64,000 bases of DNA from Firmicutes bacterium HGW-Firmicutes-16 (GTDB lineage: Bacteria; Bacillota; Clostridia; Oscillospirales; Oscillospiraceae). The position numbers were made by a program, and so were the translations under genes. This document shows, piece after piece, positions 15,757 through 24,857 of this stretch. Under the pieces are notes generated by a model, which did not search any database, was not told where the DNA came from, and worked only from the letters and a program-made list of their open reading frames with translations. Within the stretch, counting starts at the first letter, position 1, and every line of letters starts with the position of its first letter. The stretch covers positions 1-64,000 of the forward strand of contig PGZZ01000008.1 of the NCBI GenBank assembly GCA_002841545.1. Direction: 5' to 3'.

Positions 15757-16254
15757 TTATAGTTTAATAGATTTCCTGACCTCGGGCCAGGGGCGCGCTG
15801 AAGTGTTTGGAACCGTTTGGGCGATAAGCTTAATGCCGGCTTCGCAGAGCTCGTCAAAAAGCTTAACATCCTCGACGCTTGCAAAAAATACACCGCCGCC
15901 GCCTTTTGTCAAATTGAATTTCGTTTCCGGACGCTTTGCTGCGTTGCCGATGAAAACGGTATCGCACTTTAGCAGTTCCTCCCGCAGATTGGCGAGGTCC
16001 TGCGGCATACGCGTGACGAATAGTCTGTTGCCTTCGCCCTGCTCCGCGAAAATTTTCCGTGCCTGATCGAACGTCACCACATGATGCCTGTAGTTTGAAG
16101 GAATTCCCATCATCATAATCGACTGCAGGGTTGGGTTTGACGCAAGTTTGTCATCGATTGCGACGATTTCCTTGATTTCCAGAGCTCTGCACCATGCTGT
16201 CACTATCTGACCGTGAATGAGCCTGTCGTCTATGCGCAGATAGTCTTTTCCCAT
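15757..16254 (-). CDS. PTS mannose-family EIIB component
   Basis: 165 aa cytoplasmic EIIB of the mannose/fructose/sorbose family. The active-site His is in RIDDRLIHGQ near the N-terminus (about residue 14), which takes phosphate from EIIA and gives it to the incoming sugar. The ATG at 16254 is chosen because GGAGGTAAGT lies just before it; an ATG four codons upstream overlaps that ribosome site. Its sugar cannot be fixed from EIIB alone, but the GlcNAc enzymes nearby suggest an amino sugar. Confidence 0.95.
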   Translation of the reverse strand: MGKDYLRIDDRLIHGQIVTAWCRALEIKEIVAIDDKLASNPTLQSIMMMGIPSNYRHHVVTFDQARKIFAEQGEGNRLFVTRMPQDLANLREELLKCDTVFIGNAAKRPETKFNLTKGGGGVFFASVEDVKLFDELCEAGIKLIAQTVPNTSARPWPEVRKSIKL

Positions 16255-16263
16255 ACTTACCTC

Positions 16264-16278
16264 CAAAATAGTATTTCG
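16264..16278. promoter_or_regulatory. Candidate RpiR operator upstream of EIIB
   Basis: Near-perfect 7-1-7 dyad CAAAATA-g-TATTTCG (one mismatch), matching the TGAAATA/TATTTCA type repeat found upstream of rpiR. It lies just upstream of the EIIB ribosome binding site, in the 80-bp gap after the HAD gene. Confidence 0.4.
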
Positions 16279-16334
16279 GATTTTACTGAATTAATTAACA
16301 TTAATTGATTGTAATAATTTACATATACTTTGAG

Positions 16335-17150
16335 TTAAAGCTTGTCCAACCTATTAATAAGATCGGCTATGGCGCCCTCATTGTTGCTGCAGGTAATAAT
16401 TTTTGCCATCTCAAGTACGCGAGGAGATGAATTGATGGGACAGGCTGAGATGTCTGCAAGCTCCAGCATACCGCAGTCGTTATCGTAATCACCAATACAA
16501 ATCAGCTTTCGTCCGCCGGCGTTTGCCAGCCTGACAGCTTTTTTGATGGCCGCGGCTTTGCCTGCTGATTTGTCCAGCACCTCAAGAAAAACCGGTGACG
16601 ACTGCATGAGAATAAGCTTGTCCGCACTTTTGAATTTCATGATATCGGAAGCGACCGAGGTCAGGTCCGATTCATTAGCTATTACAAAGCAGGCCTTAAC
16701 AAGCTCAAGGGATAGATATTGTTCCTGTGTAATTGGTTTTCGGGGAAGGTCTGTAAGCAACGAATCACCGGAGTCATCGCCGACAACGACCTGATAGAGA
16801 TCGGTTTCATCCGCGGCGATGAGCCGGACGCCCTTGTTCCGTCTGCTGTATTCCAGACATTCCAGTGTCACGTCTTCTGGCAGCGCGATTTTTTCAAGAA
16901 TCTCTCCTCTGCCGGAGTCGTATATCACGGAACCGTTATCCTGCACCATCGGAACGGTAAACTTCATTCCGCCGAAAAAATCCAAGGTCTCGCGAAACTG
17001 CCTGCCGCTTGCGATGGAAAACAGACCGCCTGCGGAAATGAAACGCCGGATAGCCTCAAGATTGGCGGCGGGGATATACGGCCCAAAGCTCCAGTCGGAA
17101 AGCAGTGTCCCGTCCATATCTGAAAAAATGATTACCTCTTCAGCTCTCAT
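16335..17150 (-). CDS. HAD superfamily (Cof-type) phosphatase
   Basis: 271 aa. The N-terminal catalytic motif FSDMDGTLL (DxDxT, about residues 9-17) and the C-terminal GDYDNDCGML (motif IV) mark a Cof-type HAD hydrolase with a cap between them. Such enzymes dephosphorylate sugar phosphates or cofactors. GGAGG lies before the ATG. It is the first gene of the minus-strand PTS unit, so a sugar-phosphate overflow role is possible; the substrate is unknown. Confidence 0.9.
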   Translation of the reverse strand: MRAEEVIIFSDMDGTLLSDWSFGPYIPAANLEAIRRFISAGGLFSIASGRQFRETLDFFGGMKFTVPMVQDNGSVIYDSGRGEILEKIALPEDVTLECLEYSRRNKGVRLIAADETDLYQVVVGDDSGDSLLTDLPRKPITQEQYLSLELVKACFVIANESDLTSVASDIMKFKSADKLILMQSSPVFLEVLDKSAGKAAAIKKAVRLANAGGRKLICIGDYDNDCGMLELADISACPINSSPRVLEMAKIITCSNNEGAIADLINRLDKL

Positions 17151-17241
17151 GTCAAAATCCTCCGGTTGAGGCCATTATAATATGATATTTGTAAAATAAA
17201 AAGGGATTTCCTTGTTGTTTTTCGTCAATTTTTAACAACCT

Positions 17242-17270
17242 TTGATGTTGATGAAAATATATGTTATATA
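17242..17270 (+). promoter_or_regulatory. Promoter for the small membrane protein/ptsI unit
   Basis: TTGATG (17242-17247), 17-bp spacer and TATATA (17265-17270), upstream of the GGAGG ribosome site at 17296. It is divergent from the HAD/PTS genes. Confidence 0.6.
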
Positions 17271-17308
17271 TAGACTAAAGCAGAAAATAACTAACGGAGG
17301 TGCAACCT

Positions 17309-17614
17309 ATGTTCGAAGGAGAAAAGAAGCATCCGGTAAAGCCTGGCCCTCTGCAAAGGAACAAAGAGGTAAAGCAAGTATCCGGAACAGTCCTTACTAG
17401 CTGCTATATAGCAAGCGCCGCAATTATCATTATTTCGGTGAGCGAAGCAGTAAAGAGCTTTGGCTCTAATGATTCCAGGACAGGCGTTTTCTACGTCGCT
17501 CTCGCGGTACTCGGTCTGCTGTTTTCGGGTTTCATAACCATCATGAACAATCGCAACAAAAAGCTTCTCGATCAGCAGAAAAGCATTAAATCTACGAATA
17601 AAAAGAGCAAATAA
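17309..17614 (+). CDS. Small protein with two membrane helices upstream of ptsI
   Basis: 101 aa, family not recognised. Two hydrophobic segments (about residues 26-46 and 61-82) form a hairpin with charged ends, and the Lys/Ser-rich tail is probably cytoplasmic. The ATG at 17309 is chosen because GGAGG (17296-17300) lies 8 nt upstream. It is 47 nt upstream of ptsI in the same direction. Confidence 0.7.
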   Translation: MFEGEKKHPVKPGPLQRNKEVKQVSGTVLTSCYIASAAIIIISVSEAVKSFGSNDSRTGVFYVALAVLGLLFSGFITIMNNRNKKLLDQQKSIKSTNKKSK

Positions 17615-17661
17615 TAACCCTGAACCTATAAAATATTTATTAGTAAGGAAGGATGACGGCA

Positions 17662-19278
17662 ATGCTGCTCAAAGGAGTTGGAGCGTCTGCGGGCGCTGCT
17701 ATTGCTCATATATTTTATATTAAACAGCTCGATCTGTCTGTCGAAAAACAGGAGGGCAGCAATCCGGAGACGGAAACGGGGCGTTTCGAAAAGGCAAAAG
17801 AGCAAGCTTTTACAGAACTCGACGTGCTTTTCGAAAAAACCGCAGTAACCGACTCCGCCGCTGCTCAGGTGTTTGATATCCATAAGCTGATGCTGGACGA
17901 TCCTGATTTCTGCGACGGCGTTGAGGACGCGCTCTCATCGGGGCTAAACGCCGAGTATGCTGTTAAAACTTCGGCTGAGGCGCTTATCAATTTTCTCGGA
18001 ACACTAGAAAACGAGGTCATGCGCGCCCGCGCCGCTGACGTTCGAGACATCTCGGAACGGCTCATCCGCATACTCAAGGGACTTGAGGAAAATGACGACG
18101 GACCCAATGAAGAGGTAATAGTTTTGGCGGAGGATCTTCTGCCGAGCCAAACCGTACGTTTGGACAGAGAAAAGGTGGCAGGCTTCGTGACGAAACGCGG
18201 CAGCGTCACCTCTCATTCGGTTATTCTCGCAAAAACAATGGGCATCCCCTGCATCGTCGGCATGGGCGAGAGCTTTGACGAGCTTCCGAAAAGCGGAGAG
18301 CTCGCCATCGACGGCAAAACAGGCGAGGTGTTTGTATCTCCTTCGGATAACGAAAGGAACGATTTTCTCCTAAGAGTAGAAATATTCAGACAACAGAAAG
18401 AGGACCTCGAAAAATATCGCAATATGACCGCCGTGACTCCGAAAGGACACACGGTTAAGGTCTGCGCGAACATTGGCGGCGTAGCCGATGCGGATGCGGC
18501 AAAAACCTTTGGCGCGGACGGCGTCGGACTCTTCCGCAGTGAATTCCTGTATCTCGAAAGCCCGAGCTTCCCGAGCGAGGAAAAGCAGTTCGAGGCATAT
18601 AAAGCGGTACTAGAGAAATTATCCCCCAAACCTGTCGTAATACGCACGCTCGATTTGGGAAGTGACAAGCAGGCGCCGTATTTCGATATACCCGAGGAGG
18701 AAAACCCCGCTCTCGGCTATAGAGCGATACGAATTTGCCTCAAGGAGCCGCAGATTTTCCGCACCCAACTGCGAGCGCTGCTGCGAGCCTCGATCTACGG
18801 CAAGCTGCAGGTGATGTTCCCGATGATAACCCATCTCGGCCAGGTGCTCGAAATCAAGGAAATCGTCGGGCGGATTAAAGGGGAGCTTGATAAGGAAGGC
18901 GTTCCCTACAGTAAAGATATCGAGTTCGGTATAATGGTAGAAACTCCTGCAGCTGCCGTTATGAGCGACGAGTTTGCAAAGGTGGTCGATTTTTTCTCAA
19001 TCGGAACGAACGATCTAACTCAGTACACTATGGCGGCGGATCGCATGAATTCACGTATCAGAGACACTTTCAACCCCGCCGACCCCGCCGTGCTCCGCCT
19101 TATTGAGATGACCGCCAAAACCGCCCACGAAAACGGCATCTGGGTCGGAATCTGCGGAGAATCTGCGGCGGATACCGCTCTCACCGATTTTTATATGTCA
19201 ATCGGCATAGACGAGCTTTCTGTGTCGCCGGCTTCGATTCCGGCAGTCAAAAAAGCGGTTTTGTCGAGCAACAGTTGA
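17662..19278 (+). CDS. ptsI: PTS enzyme I (phosphoenolpyruvate-protein phosphotransferase)
   Basis: 538 aa cytoplasmic enzyme that takes phosphate from PEP and phosphorylates HPr, starting the sugar relay. The phospho-His region is GSVTSHSVILAKTMGIPCIVG (about residues 179-199), and the PEP-binding TIM-barrel domain carries VETPAAA, SIGTNDLTQYT and the catalytic Cys in GICGE near the C-terminus. The ATG at 17662 has AAGGAAGG at a normal distance; an ATG three codons upstream touches it. It is slightly shorter than typical EI (about 570 aa). nagB and nagA follow. Confidence 0.96.
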   Translation: MLLKGVGASAGAAIAHIFYIKQLDLSVEKQEGSNPETETGRFEKAKEQAFTELDVLFEKTAVTDSAAAQVFDIHKLMLDDPDFCDGVEDALSSGLNAEYAVKTSAEALINFLGTLENEVMRARAADVRDISERLIRILKGLEENDDGPNEEVIVLAEDLLPSQTVRLDREKVAGFVTKRGSVTSHSVILAKTMGIPCIVGMGESFDELPKSGELAIDGKTGEVFVSPSDNERNDFLLRVEIFRQQKEDLEKYRNMTAVTPKGHTVKVCANIGGVADADAAKTFGADGVGLFRSEFLYLESPSFPSEEKQFEAYKAVLEKLSPKPVVIRTLDLGSDKQAPYFDIPEEENPALGYRAIRICLKEPQIFRTQLRALLRASIYGKLQVMFPMITHLGQVLEIKEIVGRIKGELDKEGVPYSKDIEFGIMVETPAAAVMSDEFAKVVDFFSIGTNDLTQYTMAADRMNSRIRDTFNPADPAVLRLIEMTAKTAHENGIWVGICGESAADTALTDFYMSIGIDELSVSPASIPAVKKAVLSSNS

Positions 19279-19328
19279 AAACAATTTTACGGTAGAGGGC
19301 AGACAAAGCGATTCGAAAGAAGGGATAA

Positions 19329-20075
<747 letters not shown>

Positions 20076-20123
20076 TTTATAGCCATAAATATTGAAATCG
20101 ATACAGAAAGCAGGGGAACGAAA

Positions 20124-21263
20124 TTGCTTTTTAAAAATGCGGAAGTCATTAACAAGGACTTTGAACTTGAAAAAGCGGATATTGCAGTCGCGGACGGCAT
20201 CATTACGGCGGTAGGGCGCGGACTTTCCGCATCCGGAGAGGTTTTTGATCTTGATGGCTTCATTGTCGTCCCCGGACTTGTGGACATTCACATACACGGC
20301 TGCGCCGGTTTCGACGCCTGCGACGCAACTACGGAGGCAATTTCTGAAATTGCAGCTCATCTTGCAAAGCATGGTGTCACATCGTTTTGCCCTGCGACCA
20401 TGACCGTTTCCTCCGAGGAAATCGAAAATGCTCTTGTGAATATCAGATACTGCATGGAGAGCCCGCCTGAGGGTTCTAGAATACTAGGAGTTAACATGGA
20501 AGGCCCTTATATTTCGATGAATAAAAAGGGCGGTCAAAAGGGCGATTATGTCAAGAATGCCGACTGGGAGCAGTTTAACAAATTCTATGATTTGTCCGGA
20601 GGCATTATAAAGATCGTTGATATTGCGCCGGAATGTGATGGTGCGGACGAATTCATTGAACAAGCATCTAAGCTATGCACCGTTTCGATTGCCCACACAG
20701 ACTCGAACTATGAGCAGGCAAAGGCGGCGTTCAGTAAAGGTATCTCGCATGTTACTCACCTTTTTAACGCCATGTCCGGCTTTAATCACCGTGAACCCGG
20801 CGTTGTCGGCGCTGTTTTTGATGACGAGCGCGTTATGGCAGAGCTTATCTGCGATGGTTTCCACATCCATCCGGCTGTCCTACGCACAGCATTCCGTATT
20901 CTCGGCGAGGACAGAGCCGTAATCGTGAGTGATTCCATGCGTGCAGCGGGACTTGAGGACGGAAGCTACGGTCTGGGCGGTCAGACCGTCTTTGTCCAAA
21001 ACGGTCAGGCACGGCTCGCTGACGGGACAATCGCCGGCTCCACTACGAATTTGCTGCAAGAAGTCAGAAATCTCGTCAGTTTCGGAGTACCGTTCAGACA
21101 GGTCATAAAAGCCGCGACCATAAACCCCGCGAGGGCGGTCCGCGAGGATGGGCGTATTGGCAGCATCGACGCGGGAAAAGCGGCGGATTTGGTCGTCCTC
21201 GACAAGGAGCTTAATCTCAAAATGGTAGTCGTGCAGGGGAAAATTATTAAGAACAATATATGA
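20124..21263 (+). CDS. nagA: N-acetylglucosamine-6-phosphate deacetylase
   Basis: 379 aa amidohydrolase that removes acetate from GlcNAc-6-P to give the substrate of NagB. Metal and substrate motifs are present in order: DIHIHG, NMEGPY, IAHTDSNYEQA, THLFNAMSGFNHREPG, ICDGFHIHP and the catalytic Asp in VSDSMRAAG. The start is TTG at 20124, supported by AGGGGAA just upstream and by the N-terminal match to the family. A strong terminator follows the gene. Confidence 0.97.
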   Translation: MLFKNAEVINKDFELEKADIAVADGIITAVGRGLSASGEVFDLDGFIVVPGLVDIHIHGCAGFDACDATTEAISEIAAHLAKHGVTSFCPATMTVSSEEIENALVNIRYCMESPPEGSRILGVNMEGPYISMNKKGGQKGDYVKNADWEQFNKFYDLSGGIIKIVDIAPECDGADEFIEQASKLCTVSIAHTDSNYEQAKAAFSKGISHVTHLFNAMSGFNHREPGVVGAVFDDERVMAELICDGFHIHPAVLRTAFRILGEDRAVIVSDSMRAAGLEDGSYGLGGQTVFVQNGQARLADGTIAGSTTNLLQEVRNLVSFGVPFRQVIKAATINPARAVREDGRIGSIDAGKAADLVVLDKELNLKMVVVQGKIIKNNI

Positions 21264-21274
21264 AATATCGGGTC

Positions 21275-21319
21275 AAAATAATAAATCGGAGCGGTAATAC
21301 CGCTCCGATTTATTATTTT
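21275..21319. terminator. Bidirectional terminator between nagA and the MerR gene
   Basis: Perfect 21-bp inverted repeat (21275-21295 and 21299-21319) with a 3-nt loop; the GC-rich core next to the loop is flanked by AT-rich arms that supply T tracts on both strands. Confidence 0.93.
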
Positions 21320-21321
21320 AC

Positions 21322-22119
21322 TTATTTCTTAATCGGGAAATATATCTCGGTTACGTACTCCTCCGGCTTGGTTGCGGCATCGCAGCCCTTGACGTATAGC
21401 TCGATTGCTGGCCCTGAGACCGTGTAGCCTTCGCTCTCCATCCACTCGGCAAGCGCCGTGTAGCAGGGGGTGAAGTCGTCGTAGGGTCCGATATGGGCGG
21501 CATAGCAGCAAAGACCGGGGTCGAGTCTGCGAACGCCCTCGCCACTTTCCTCCGCAACGATGACACCTACTTCGATGTCACTGCACTCACGGTCAAACTC
21601 CTCGTCGTAGTATACGGATAGGCAAGGTCCCGCTGGTCTCAGGTTATTCTTTCCCAGACCAGCATACAGCTTACCATAGACCTCTCCAAATTCGCTGAGG
21701 GCCATTTTCTGTCTTATCGAAAATATATTCCTTGGCTCGAAATCTACGGTTTTGACTAAATAATTAGATTGCATAATGTTCTCACGCCTTTCAATTTTTT
21801 CAATGTCCTGCTCCATGAGGAACAGAATGTGCTGCTGATTGTCAATCTGCGATGCAAGCTGAAGCTTTTTCTCCCGAATAAGTCCGGCGAGATAAACGTC
21901 ATCCTTTTTTGCAAGGACTGCGGCTATCTCCGGTAGGGAAAACAGATACTGCTTGAGTCTTGAAATAAGCAGCATGTCGTGTAACTGTGAGGCATCATAA
22001 AAACGATAACCGTTTTCACGGCTCACATATCTTGGCTTTAAAAGTCCTATCTGGTCATAGTAGCGGAGTGTCTTCGTGGACACTCGGCTGAGTCCGGAGA
22101 ATTCTCCTATTGTTAGCAT
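21322..22119 (-). CDS. MerR-family regulator with GyrI-like effector-binding domain
   Basis: 265 aa. The N-terminal MerR helix-turn-helix (LSRVSTKTLRYYDQIGLLKP, residues about 8-27) is followed by a coiled-coil linker (about 75-115) and a GyrI/AraC-type effector domain that binds hydrophobic or cationic drugs in BmrR-like members. The ATG at 22119 is chosen as it opens the HTH correctly; a GTG ten codons upstream is less likely. Its promoter has the 19-bp spacer typical of MerR control, so it is probably autoregulated. Confidence 0.9.
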   Translation of the reverse strand: MLTIGEFSGLSRVSTKTLRYYDQIGLLKPRYVSRENGYRFYDASQLHDMLLISRLKQYLFSLPEIAAVLAKKDDVYLAGLIREKKLQLASQIDNQQHILFLMEQDIEKIERRENIMQSNYLVKTVDFEPRNIFSIRQKMALSEFGEVYGKLYAGLGKNNLRPAGPCLSVYYDEEFDRECSDIEVGVIVAEESGEGVRRLDPGLCCYAAHIGPYDDFTPCYTALAEWMESEGYTVSGPAIELYVKGCDAATKPEEYVTEIYFPIKK

Positions 22120-22160
22120 AAAATCACCGCCAAATTGGTATAAGAACATGTTCTAAATTT

Positions 22161-22191
22161 AGTATAGGGCTTCCAGTAAGGGTAAAGTCAA
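22161..22191 (-). promoter_or_regulatory. MerR-type promoter with 19-bp spacer
   Basis: On the minus strand TTGACT (22186-22191) and TATACT (22161-22166) are separated by 19 bp instead of the usual 17, the hallmark of promoters that MerR proteins activate by DNA distortion. A perfect 12-bp palindrome AGAACATGTTCT (22143-22154) lies downstream. Confidence 0.75.
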
Positions 22192-22226
22192 GGGGTTTTT
22201 TAAATTATCTCGCAAAATAATCAGCA

Positions 22227-22256
22227 TTGTAATAAAACACATGAAAGAGTTATAAT
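22227..22256 (+). promoter_or_regulatory. Promoter for the C69 dipeptidase gene
   Basis: TTGTAA (22227-22232), 18-bp spacer, and a consensus TATAAT (22251-22256). The gene starts 58 nt downstream. Confidence 0.6.
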
Positions 22257-22314
22257 ATGGTGAAAACATATTATAGAAAAAACCGAAAAAAACCTACAAC
22301 GGAGGGCGGAAACT

Positions 22315-23625
22315 ATGTGCGATACTATGGTAGCAGTCGGCAGTGTTACAAAATCTGGTAAGGTCATTTTTGCAAAAAACAGCGACAGAGAACCAAACGA
22401 GCCGCAGGTCCTGCTGCGTATACCCCGCAGAAAATATGATTTGAGCGTCTGCCCGAAGCTTAAAACCACATACATCGAGCTTGATCAGGTTGAAGAAACG
22501 AACGAAATCGTCATCAGCAAGCCCTCGTGGATGTGGGGCTGTGAGATGGGCTTCAACGAATACTCCGTCATGATCGGAAACGAGGCTGTCTTCACGAAGG
22601 AAAGGTATTCAAAAACCGGTCTTACCGGCATGGATATGATAAGGCTCGCACTCGAGAGAACAAAAACGGCAAAGGAAGCAGTGGATTATATTATCTATCT
22701 GCTTGGGCGCTTCGGTCAGGGAGGTAACTGCGGATATACCAAGAAAATGCAGTACCATAATTCTTTCATCGTCGCCGACAAAACAACCGCCTATGTGCTC
22801 GAAACAGCGGGCAGCTACTGGGTCATGAAAAAGGTGAAGGATTTTTATTCCATATCGAACGGTCTCACAATCGAGAATGATTTTGACGCCTGTCATCCCG
22901 AGCTTATTAAGGACAGCATCTCGAAAAATAAGTGCACTTGCAAAGAAGACCTTAACTTCAAAAAAGCCTATTCCGATCCCCTATTTACTCAGTTTTCCGG
23001 ATGCAAGCAAAGACGCCCGCTCTCGATGGAGCTTCTCGAAAGAGCAACGGGAAATGTAACAGTCGAAACCATGATGTCGACTCTTCGAAGTCATCAGGAG
23101 GGTTCAGATGATAACCACAAAAAAGGCTCTATGAAAAACCTCTGTATGCATGGGGGCGGGCTGGTTTCGAGCCAGACTACGGCAAGCCTTGTCGGGGAGC
23201 TTAAGGAAAAAAGCGAATACTTTTACACAGGCTCGTCCCTTCCCTGCATTTCTATTTTCAAGCCCTTTGTGTTCGAGTCTGATTTTGCGATTTTCAAAGA
23301 GGAGGAACAGGAAAAGGGTATTAAATATTGGACAAAACGCGAAAATATTGCCCGCATGCTTCTCAAGGGACAGCTCATTGAGGCGGATTACATAAGCGAG
23401 CGCGACGCTGTCCAGCAGGAGATTCTCGAGCTATACGGCAGAACAGACCTGTCTGCGGCATCGAAGGAAGAAATCGGTGAGGTTCTAAGACAGTGCATGG
23501 AGCTTGACGAGCGCTTTGCCGACGCGATGCTGATAAGGGGCGAATTGACCCAAGCCCGAGGAATTAGAGGAAACCCATATTTCAGACATTACTGGGCAAA
23601 AGAGAACGCAGCATTGAAGGGCTGA
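22315..23625 (+). CDS. C69 family (secernin-like) dipeptidase
   Basis: 436 aa Ntn-hydrolase of peptidase family C69. The sequence begins MCDTMVAVG, so Met removal or autoprocessing exposes Cys2 as the nucleophile, and FAKNSDREPNEPQ is the family's active-site loop. No signal peptide is seen, so it probably acts in the cytoplasm on dipeptides or acyl-amino acids. GGAGG precedes the ATG. Two bases separate it from glycerate kinase; no functional tie between them is obvious. Confidence 0.9.
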   Translation: MCDTMVAVGSVTKSGKVIFAKNSDREPNEPQVLLRIPRRKYDLSVCPKLKTTYIELDQVEETNEIVISKPSWMWGCEMGFNEYSVMIGNEAVFTKERYSKTGLTGMDMIRLALERTKTAKEAVDYIIYLLGRFGQGGNCGYTKKMQYHNSFIVADKTTAYVLETAGSYWVMKKVKDFYSISNGLTIENDFDACHPELIKDSISKNKCTCKEDLNFKKAYSDPLFTQFSGCKQRRPLSMELLERATGNVTVETMMSTLRSHQEGSDDNHKKGSMKNLCMHGGGLVSSQTTASLVGELKEKSEYFYTGSSLPCISIFKPFVFESDFAIFKEEEQEKGIKYWTKRENIARMLLKGQLIEADYISERDAVQQEILELYGRTDLSAASKEEIGEVLRQCMELDERFADAMLIRGELTQARGIRGNPYFRHYWAKENAALKG

Positions 23626-23627
23626 AC

Positions 23628-24779
23628 ATGAAGGAAATTAATAAAATCATTGTCGTTCCGGATTCGTTTAAGGGCGGAATAAGTTCCGAAAAATTTTGTG
23701 CTATCGCTAAAAAGGCAATTTGCAAAATATACCCCTCGGCGCAGGTCGTAGCTATTCCGATTGCTGACGGCGGCGAAGGAACAGTCGATGCTTTTTTGGT
23801 GTCCGTTGGCGGAAAAAAGGTCAGGGTAGTCGTAAAAAACCCGTTTTTCGAGGATATGGAGAGCTTTTACGGCGTTTTGCCCGACAAAACGGCGGTTATT
23901 GAAATGGCCGCCTGCGCCGGACTGCCGCTCGCAAAGGGCAGGGAAGATCCACTAATTACGACCACCTTTGGCGTCGGACAGCTTATTAGACATGCCTTCA
24001 AAAATGGCTGCGAACGTATTATATTGGCAATGGGCGGCAGCGCGACTAACGATGCGGGCTGCGGAATGGCATGTGCTCTTGGCGCAAAGTTCTATGACAC
24101 TGATGGAAACGAGTTTATCCCGACTGGCATCACTCTGTGCAAAATCCAAAAAATCGATACAAGCGGACTTTGTCTCGGCGTTCCCGTAACGGCAATGTGC
24201 GATATTGATAATCCATTATTCGGTGAAAACGGTGCGGCATATGTGTTTGCCCCTCAGAAGGGCGCGGATAATGAAGCCGTAAAGCTGCTAGATGACGGGC
24301 TGAGGCATTTTGCTCAAATAGTTAAAAGTGAGCTCGGTGCCGACTTTGATGATATCAAAGGCGGCGGAGCGGCGGGCGGTCTTGGCGCAGGCGCTGTCTG
24401 CTTTTTAAACGCCTACTTACAAATGGGTATTGATGTCATTCTTGACACCGCGGGCTTTGAGTGTCAGCTCGATGACGCTGACCTTGTGATAACCGGCGAG
24501 GGCAGAATTGACACGCAGTCGCTGAGAGGAAAAGCGGTTATTGGTGTTGCGAAACGCGCGAAAGCGAAAAAAGTTCCCGTGATTGCGGTCGTCGGAGACA
24601 TTGGAGACGGCATCGAAGACGCGTACACACTCGGAGTCAGCGGCATTTTTTCAATAAATCGCGTTGCCGTTGCTTACGATAGGGCAATATTGCGCAGCGA
24701 AAACGACCTTCTTCTCACAATTGAAAATATCCTTCATTTTATAAAGAGCATCGCTAAGGAAAACGGAAACGCCTCCTAA
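23628..24779 (+). CDS. glxK: Glycerate kinase (GarK/GlxK type)
   Basis: 383 aa glycerate 2-kinase of the type I family, ATP-dependent. Motifs are VVPDSFKGGISS at the N-terminus, PIADGGEGTVDAF, GGSATNDAGCG and the C-terminal ITGEGRID. GAAGGG lies just before the ATG. It feeds glycerate into lower glycolysis as a phosphoglycerate. Its link to the dipeptidase is only co-transcription. Confidence 0.95.
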   Translation: MKEINKIIVVPDSFKGGISSEKFCAIAKKAICKIYPSAQVVAIPIADGGEGTVDAFLVSVGGKKVRVVVKNPFFEDMESFYGVLPDKTAVIEMAACAGLPLAKGREDPLITTTFGVGQLIRHAFKNGCERIILAMGGSATNDAGCGMACALGAKFYDTDGNEFIPTGITLCKIQKIDTSGLCLGVPVTAMCDIDNPLFGENGAAYVFAPQKGADNEAVKLLDDGLRHFAQIVKSELGADFDDIKGGGAAGGLGAGAVCFLNAYLQMGIDVILDTAGFECQLDDADLVITGEGRIDTQSLRGKAVIGVAKRAKAKKVPVIAVVGDIGDGIEDAYTLGVSGIFSINRVAVAYDRAILRSENDLLLTIENILHFIKSIAKENGNAS

Positions 24780-24810
24780 AACAAATATTAATAGAGCTTC
24801 AAATATAACA

Positions 24811-24840
24811 AGCCCTCGAAAACCTTGGTTTTCGGGGGCT
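24811..24840 (-). terminator. Terminator-like hairpin between convergent genes
   Basis: Stem AGCCCTCGAAAACC and GGTTTTCGGGGGCT (one wobble) with a 2-nt loop; the minus-strand side is followed by TTGTTATATTT. It lies between glycerate kinase and the last gene of the Tad operon. Confidence 0.6.
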
Positions 24841-24857
24841 CATTAATGGGAAGTGTA

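Noticed and set aside
22143-22154. AGAACATGTTCT as a LexA (SOS) box
   Set aside because: The Gram-positive LexA box needs GAAC and GTTC four bases apart; here the spacing is two.
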